NCBI GenBank assembly: GCA_964498755.1
Contig: CAZCIB010000031.1
Coordinates: 1-26,148 of the forward strand
Origin: RZZS01 sp964498755
GTDB taxonomy: Bacteria > Pseudomonadota > Alphaproteobacteria > Micavibrionales > Micavibrionaceae
DNA length: 26,148 bases
Direction: 5' to 3'
The notes under the pieces: model-generated
Seen by the model: the letters and a program-made list of their open reading frames with translations, nothing else
The model's database searches: none
What the model was told of the DNA's origin: nothing
In this document: positions 24,370 to 26,148 of the stretch, one piece after another
Layout: each line of letters starts with the position of its first letter
Numbering within the stretch: position 1 is the stretch's first letter
Position numbers and translations under genes: made by a program

Positions 24370-24422
24370 CATGCGCGCGTCAAATATGCGCGTTAAATAT
24401 ACGCATAGATTATGCGCATATA
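24370..24422. promoter_or_regulatory. Iterated operator-like array upstream of ccdA
   Basis: The perfect palindrome TATGCGCATA (24411-24420) is repeated as TATACGCATA (24398-24407) and TATGCGCGTT (24385-24394), each exactly 13 bp apart, with a further partial copy CATGCGCGCG at 24370. The array lies between divergent ccdA and glmU. On the minus strand TTGACG is embedded at about 24382, but no well-spaced -10 box is obvious. A ribbon-helix-helix repressor such as CcdA would be the natural ligand. Confidence 0.55.
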
Positions 24423-24491
24423 TCAAAAGGCTTTTGGGTCATGCCTTTGCTTGCTAAACTTCTCCGGCAATTGCAGTAAAGGACAAAACCG

Positions 24492-25802
24492 ATGACCGAT
24501 CTCGCCTGTATTATCCTCGCCGCCGGACAGGGGACGCGCATGAAATCCGCGCGCCCCAAGGTTATGCACGAGCTTGCCGGGCGGCCCGTTATTTCATGGC
24601 TGATCGAGAGGGCTGAAAAAGCGGGCGCGTTGAAAATCATCGTCGTCATCGGCCCGGATATGGACGATCTCGCTGAAATTGTTAAGCCCCATGAAACGGC
24701 CATTCAAAGGGAACGCCGCGGCACTGCGGACGCCGTGAAAGCCGCGATGCCGCTGCTGAAAGACTTTGACGGCAAGGTGATGATTTTGATGGGGGACGAG
24801 CCGCTGGTCCCGGTTGAGGCCCTGAAAGAATTCGCCTCCTATTCCGCGCCGCTGGCGATTATGGGCGTACAGCCCGCTGACCCGTTCGGGCTTGGCCGCC
24901 TGATCACCGACGATGACGGACATCTTGTCAGGATTGTCGAGGAAAAAGACGCAAGCGAAGAAGAAAAAAAACTCACGCTCTGCAACGGCGGCAATTACTG
25001 CGCCGACTCAGCCCTGCTGGAAACCTGCCTGCCGAAAATCGGCAATGACAACGCGCAAGGCGAATATTACCTGACGGATATTGTCGGCATCGCGCACAGG
25101 GAAGGCGTGACGTGCGAGGTCATGAACATCGTCGTCGATCATATCTGGGGCATTAACACGCGCGCCCAGCTTGCCGAGCATGAGCGGATTCTGCAATACA
25201 GGCTGCGGGATAAAGCCATGCAGAACGGCGCCACGCTGATCAATCCGGATACGGTGCATTTCTCGTGGGACACGGAAGTGGGGCAGGACGTCCTGATCGA
25301 ACCCAACGTCTTTTTCGGCAAGGGCGTGTCAATTGCGGATAACGTGACGGTCCATGCGTTCTCGCATCTTGAGGGCGTACGCGTCGAGAAGGGCGCAAGC
25401 ATCGGCCCGTTCGCGCGGATACGGCCCGGGTCCGTTCTCGAGGAAAACAGCAAAATCGGCAATTTCGTAGAAGTCAAAAAAACCCGCGTCGGCAAGGGCG
25501 CAAAGGCCAGCCACCTCACCTATCTTGGCGACGGTGAAATCGGCGCTGGCTCCAATGTCGGCGCCGGCACGATTTTCTGCAATTACGACGGCGTTAACAA
25601 GCATCAGACAGTTTTGGGCGAAGGCGTCTTTATCGGGTCAAACTCTACCCTCGTCGCGCCGGTGGAAATCGGCGACGGCGCCTATGTCGCCGCTGGCTCC
25701 GTCGTGACCAAAGACGTGCCGCCCGACGCGCTCGCCGTCGCCCGCAACCGCCCGATCATTCGGGATGGCTGGGCGAAAAAGCGGCGGGAGGAGCATAATT
25801 AA
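24492..25802 (+). CDS. glmU: Bifunctional N-acetylglucosamine-1-phosphate uridyltransferase / glucosamine-1-phosphate acetyltransferase
   Basis: GlmU makes UDP-GlcNAc for peptidoglycan and lipopolysaccharide. It acetylates glucosamine-1-phosphate and then transfers UMP. The N-terminal nucleotidyltransferase domain carries LAAGQGTRMKSARPK (residues 9-23), and the conserved CNGGNYCADSALL and NDNAQGEYYLTD segments. From about residue 240 a left-handed beta-helix of hexapeptide repeats follows, with the acetyltransferase motifs HLTYLGDGEIG (catalytic His) and FCNYDGVNKH. The length of 436 residues is slightly below E. coli's 456, with a shorter tail. An AAAGGA ribosome site lies before the ATG. 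It is a housekeeping gene next to a toxin-antitoxin pair and has no visible partner gene. Confidence 0.96.
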   Translation: MTDLACIILAAGQGTRMKSARPKVMHELAGRPVISWLIERAEKAGALKIIVVIGPDMDDLAEIVKPHETAIQRERRGTADAVKAAMPLLKDFDGKVMILMGDEPLVPVEALKEFASYSAPLAIMGVQPADPFGLGRLITDDDGHLVRIVEEKDASEEEKKLTLCNGGNYCADSALLETCLPKIGNDNAQGEYYLTDIVGIAHREGVTCEVMNIVVDHIWGINTRAQLAEHERILQYRLRDKAMQNGATLINPDTVHFSWDTEVGQDVLIEPNVFFGKGVSIADNVTVHAFSHLEGVRVEKGASIGPFARIRPGSVLEENSKIGNFVEVKKTRVGKGAKASHLTYLGDGEIGAGSNVGAGTIFCNYDGVNKHQTVLGEGVFIGSNSTLVAPVEIGDGAYVAAGSVVTKDVPPDALAVARNRPIIRDGWAKKRREEHN

Positions 25803-25803
25803 C

Positions 25804-25850
25804 TCCCTTCTCAAGGAGAGGGTCAGGGGGGCGAGCGGAGCGACCGCCCC
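25804..25850. repeat. Palindromic repeat after glmU
   Basis: Two adjacent stems begin 2 bp after the glmU stop: CCCTTCTC/GAGAGGG (about 25805-25812 and 25816-25822, with one bulge) and GGGGCG/CGCCCC (25828-25833 and 25845-25850). The words resemble the CCCTCTCC...GGAGAGGGT part of the cloverleaf at 4802-4822. There is no T run, so intrinsic termination is uncertain. Confidence 0.45.
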
Positions 25851-25924
25851 GAGTTCCAGACAGGGACTCCAAACGCTCTTGAAATCTGGCGTTACAACCA
25901 TATTTCTATAATATATATCAGGCC

Positions 25925-25953
25925 TTGACGCTTTGATACTTAAGGCTTATAAC
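25925..25953 (+). promoter_or_regulatory. Strong promoter of the initiator tRNA
   Basis: TTGACG (25925-25930) and TATAAC (25948-25953) are separated by exactly 17 bp, each one mismatch from consensus. Transcription would start near 25960, about 11 bases before the mature tRNA 5' end. It is the best sigma-70-type promoter in the window, as expected for a stable RNA. Confidence 0.8.
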
Positions 25954-25970
25954 GTCCATCTATTCTTTGA

Positions 25971-26035
<65 letters not shown>

Positions 26036-26047
<12 letters not shown>

Positions 26048-26116
26048 ACTTATCCTTATTTCCGTAGTACTTGCGTAGGTTAAGACGGCTGCAAGTCCCC
26101 GCAACCAACTTATCCT
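26036..26116. repeat. Direct repeat of the tRNA 3' end (attachment-site-like)
   Basis: A 21-bp sequence starting TCCCCGCAACCA and ending ACTTATCCT occurs at 26036-26056, overlapping the tRNA 3' end, and again perfectly at 26096-26116, exactly 60 bp later. A further TTTCC matches after a 2-base difference. Duplicated tRNA 3' ends are typical of integrase attachment sites. No integrase lies in the window, and the sequence to the right is cut by its end. Confidence 0.65.
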
Positions 26117-26148
26117 GCTTTCCAGAGTCAGAGCCATCTTCTGCCTCA

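Noticed and set aside
26057..26116. Second, partial tRNA gene after tRNA-fMet
   Set aside because: Only 21 bp matching the 3' end are repeated; there is no anticodon arm or D arm in the intervening bases, so it is treated as a direct repeat.

Overview
This is a chromosomal segment of a Gram-negative bacterium, most likely an alphaproteobacterium. The clearest lineage signals are a roughly 1,600-residue NAD-dependent glutamate dehydrogenase, electron-transfer flavoprotein-ubiquinone oxidoreductase (ETF-QO) followed by a TPR lipoprotein and ispE with a divergent family-4 type uracil-DNA glycosylase, the divergent rsmE/ubiA pair, and an initiator tRNA whose anticodon stem carries AGG/CCU instead of GGG/CCC. 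No rRNA, phage structural block, transposase or CRISPR array is visible. The two pseudopilin-like proteins resemble, from memory, proteins of poorly characterised alphaproteobacterial (Micavibrio-like) genomes; this placement is inference.

Layout. 1-4702 (minus strand): ETF-QO, TPR lipoprotein and ispE, separated by several kinds of palindromic or tandem intergenic repeats. 4874-7762 (plus): uracil-DNA glycosylase, HIT protein, a secreted protein of unknown function and exonuclease III. 7864-12607 (plus) is the accessory-looking part: a possible tiny secreted protein, a pseudopilin-like protein with a phage-tail-collar-like C-terminus, a paralogous pseudopilin-like protein with a von Willebrand factor A (VWA) C-terminus, a Rap1a/Tai-type periplasmic protein, an unrecognised protein preceded by a perfect FNR/Anr-type box, and an acidic secreted protein. 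12685-20859 is housekeeping: CPA2 antiporter, RsmE, UbiA and NAD-GDH. 20958-23768 holds a DUF3137-like membrane protein, a FemAB-like acyltransferase and a DUF3108 protein whose gene overlaps the acyltransferase by about 104 bp. 23777-24333 is a ccdAB toxin-antitoxin pair with an iterated operator-like array. 24492-25802 is glmU, followed by an initiator tRNA with a strong promoter and a direct repeat of its 3' end.

The most interesting signal is the paralogous pseudopilin pair at 8018-11082. Both share an N-terminal pilin-type helix and a four-cysteine core, but the distal domain is exchanged: collar-like in one, VWA with a complete metal-binding motif in the other. The VWA member lacks the pilin Glu+5, as tip pseudopilins such as GspK do. 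This suggests a modular filament-tip or adhesin system. Other points of note are a glycosylase lacking the iron-sulfur cysteines of its family, a four-stem cloverleaf repeat at 4771-4855, a class-I-spaced FNR box, and a 21-bp tRNA-end duplication resembling an attachment site.
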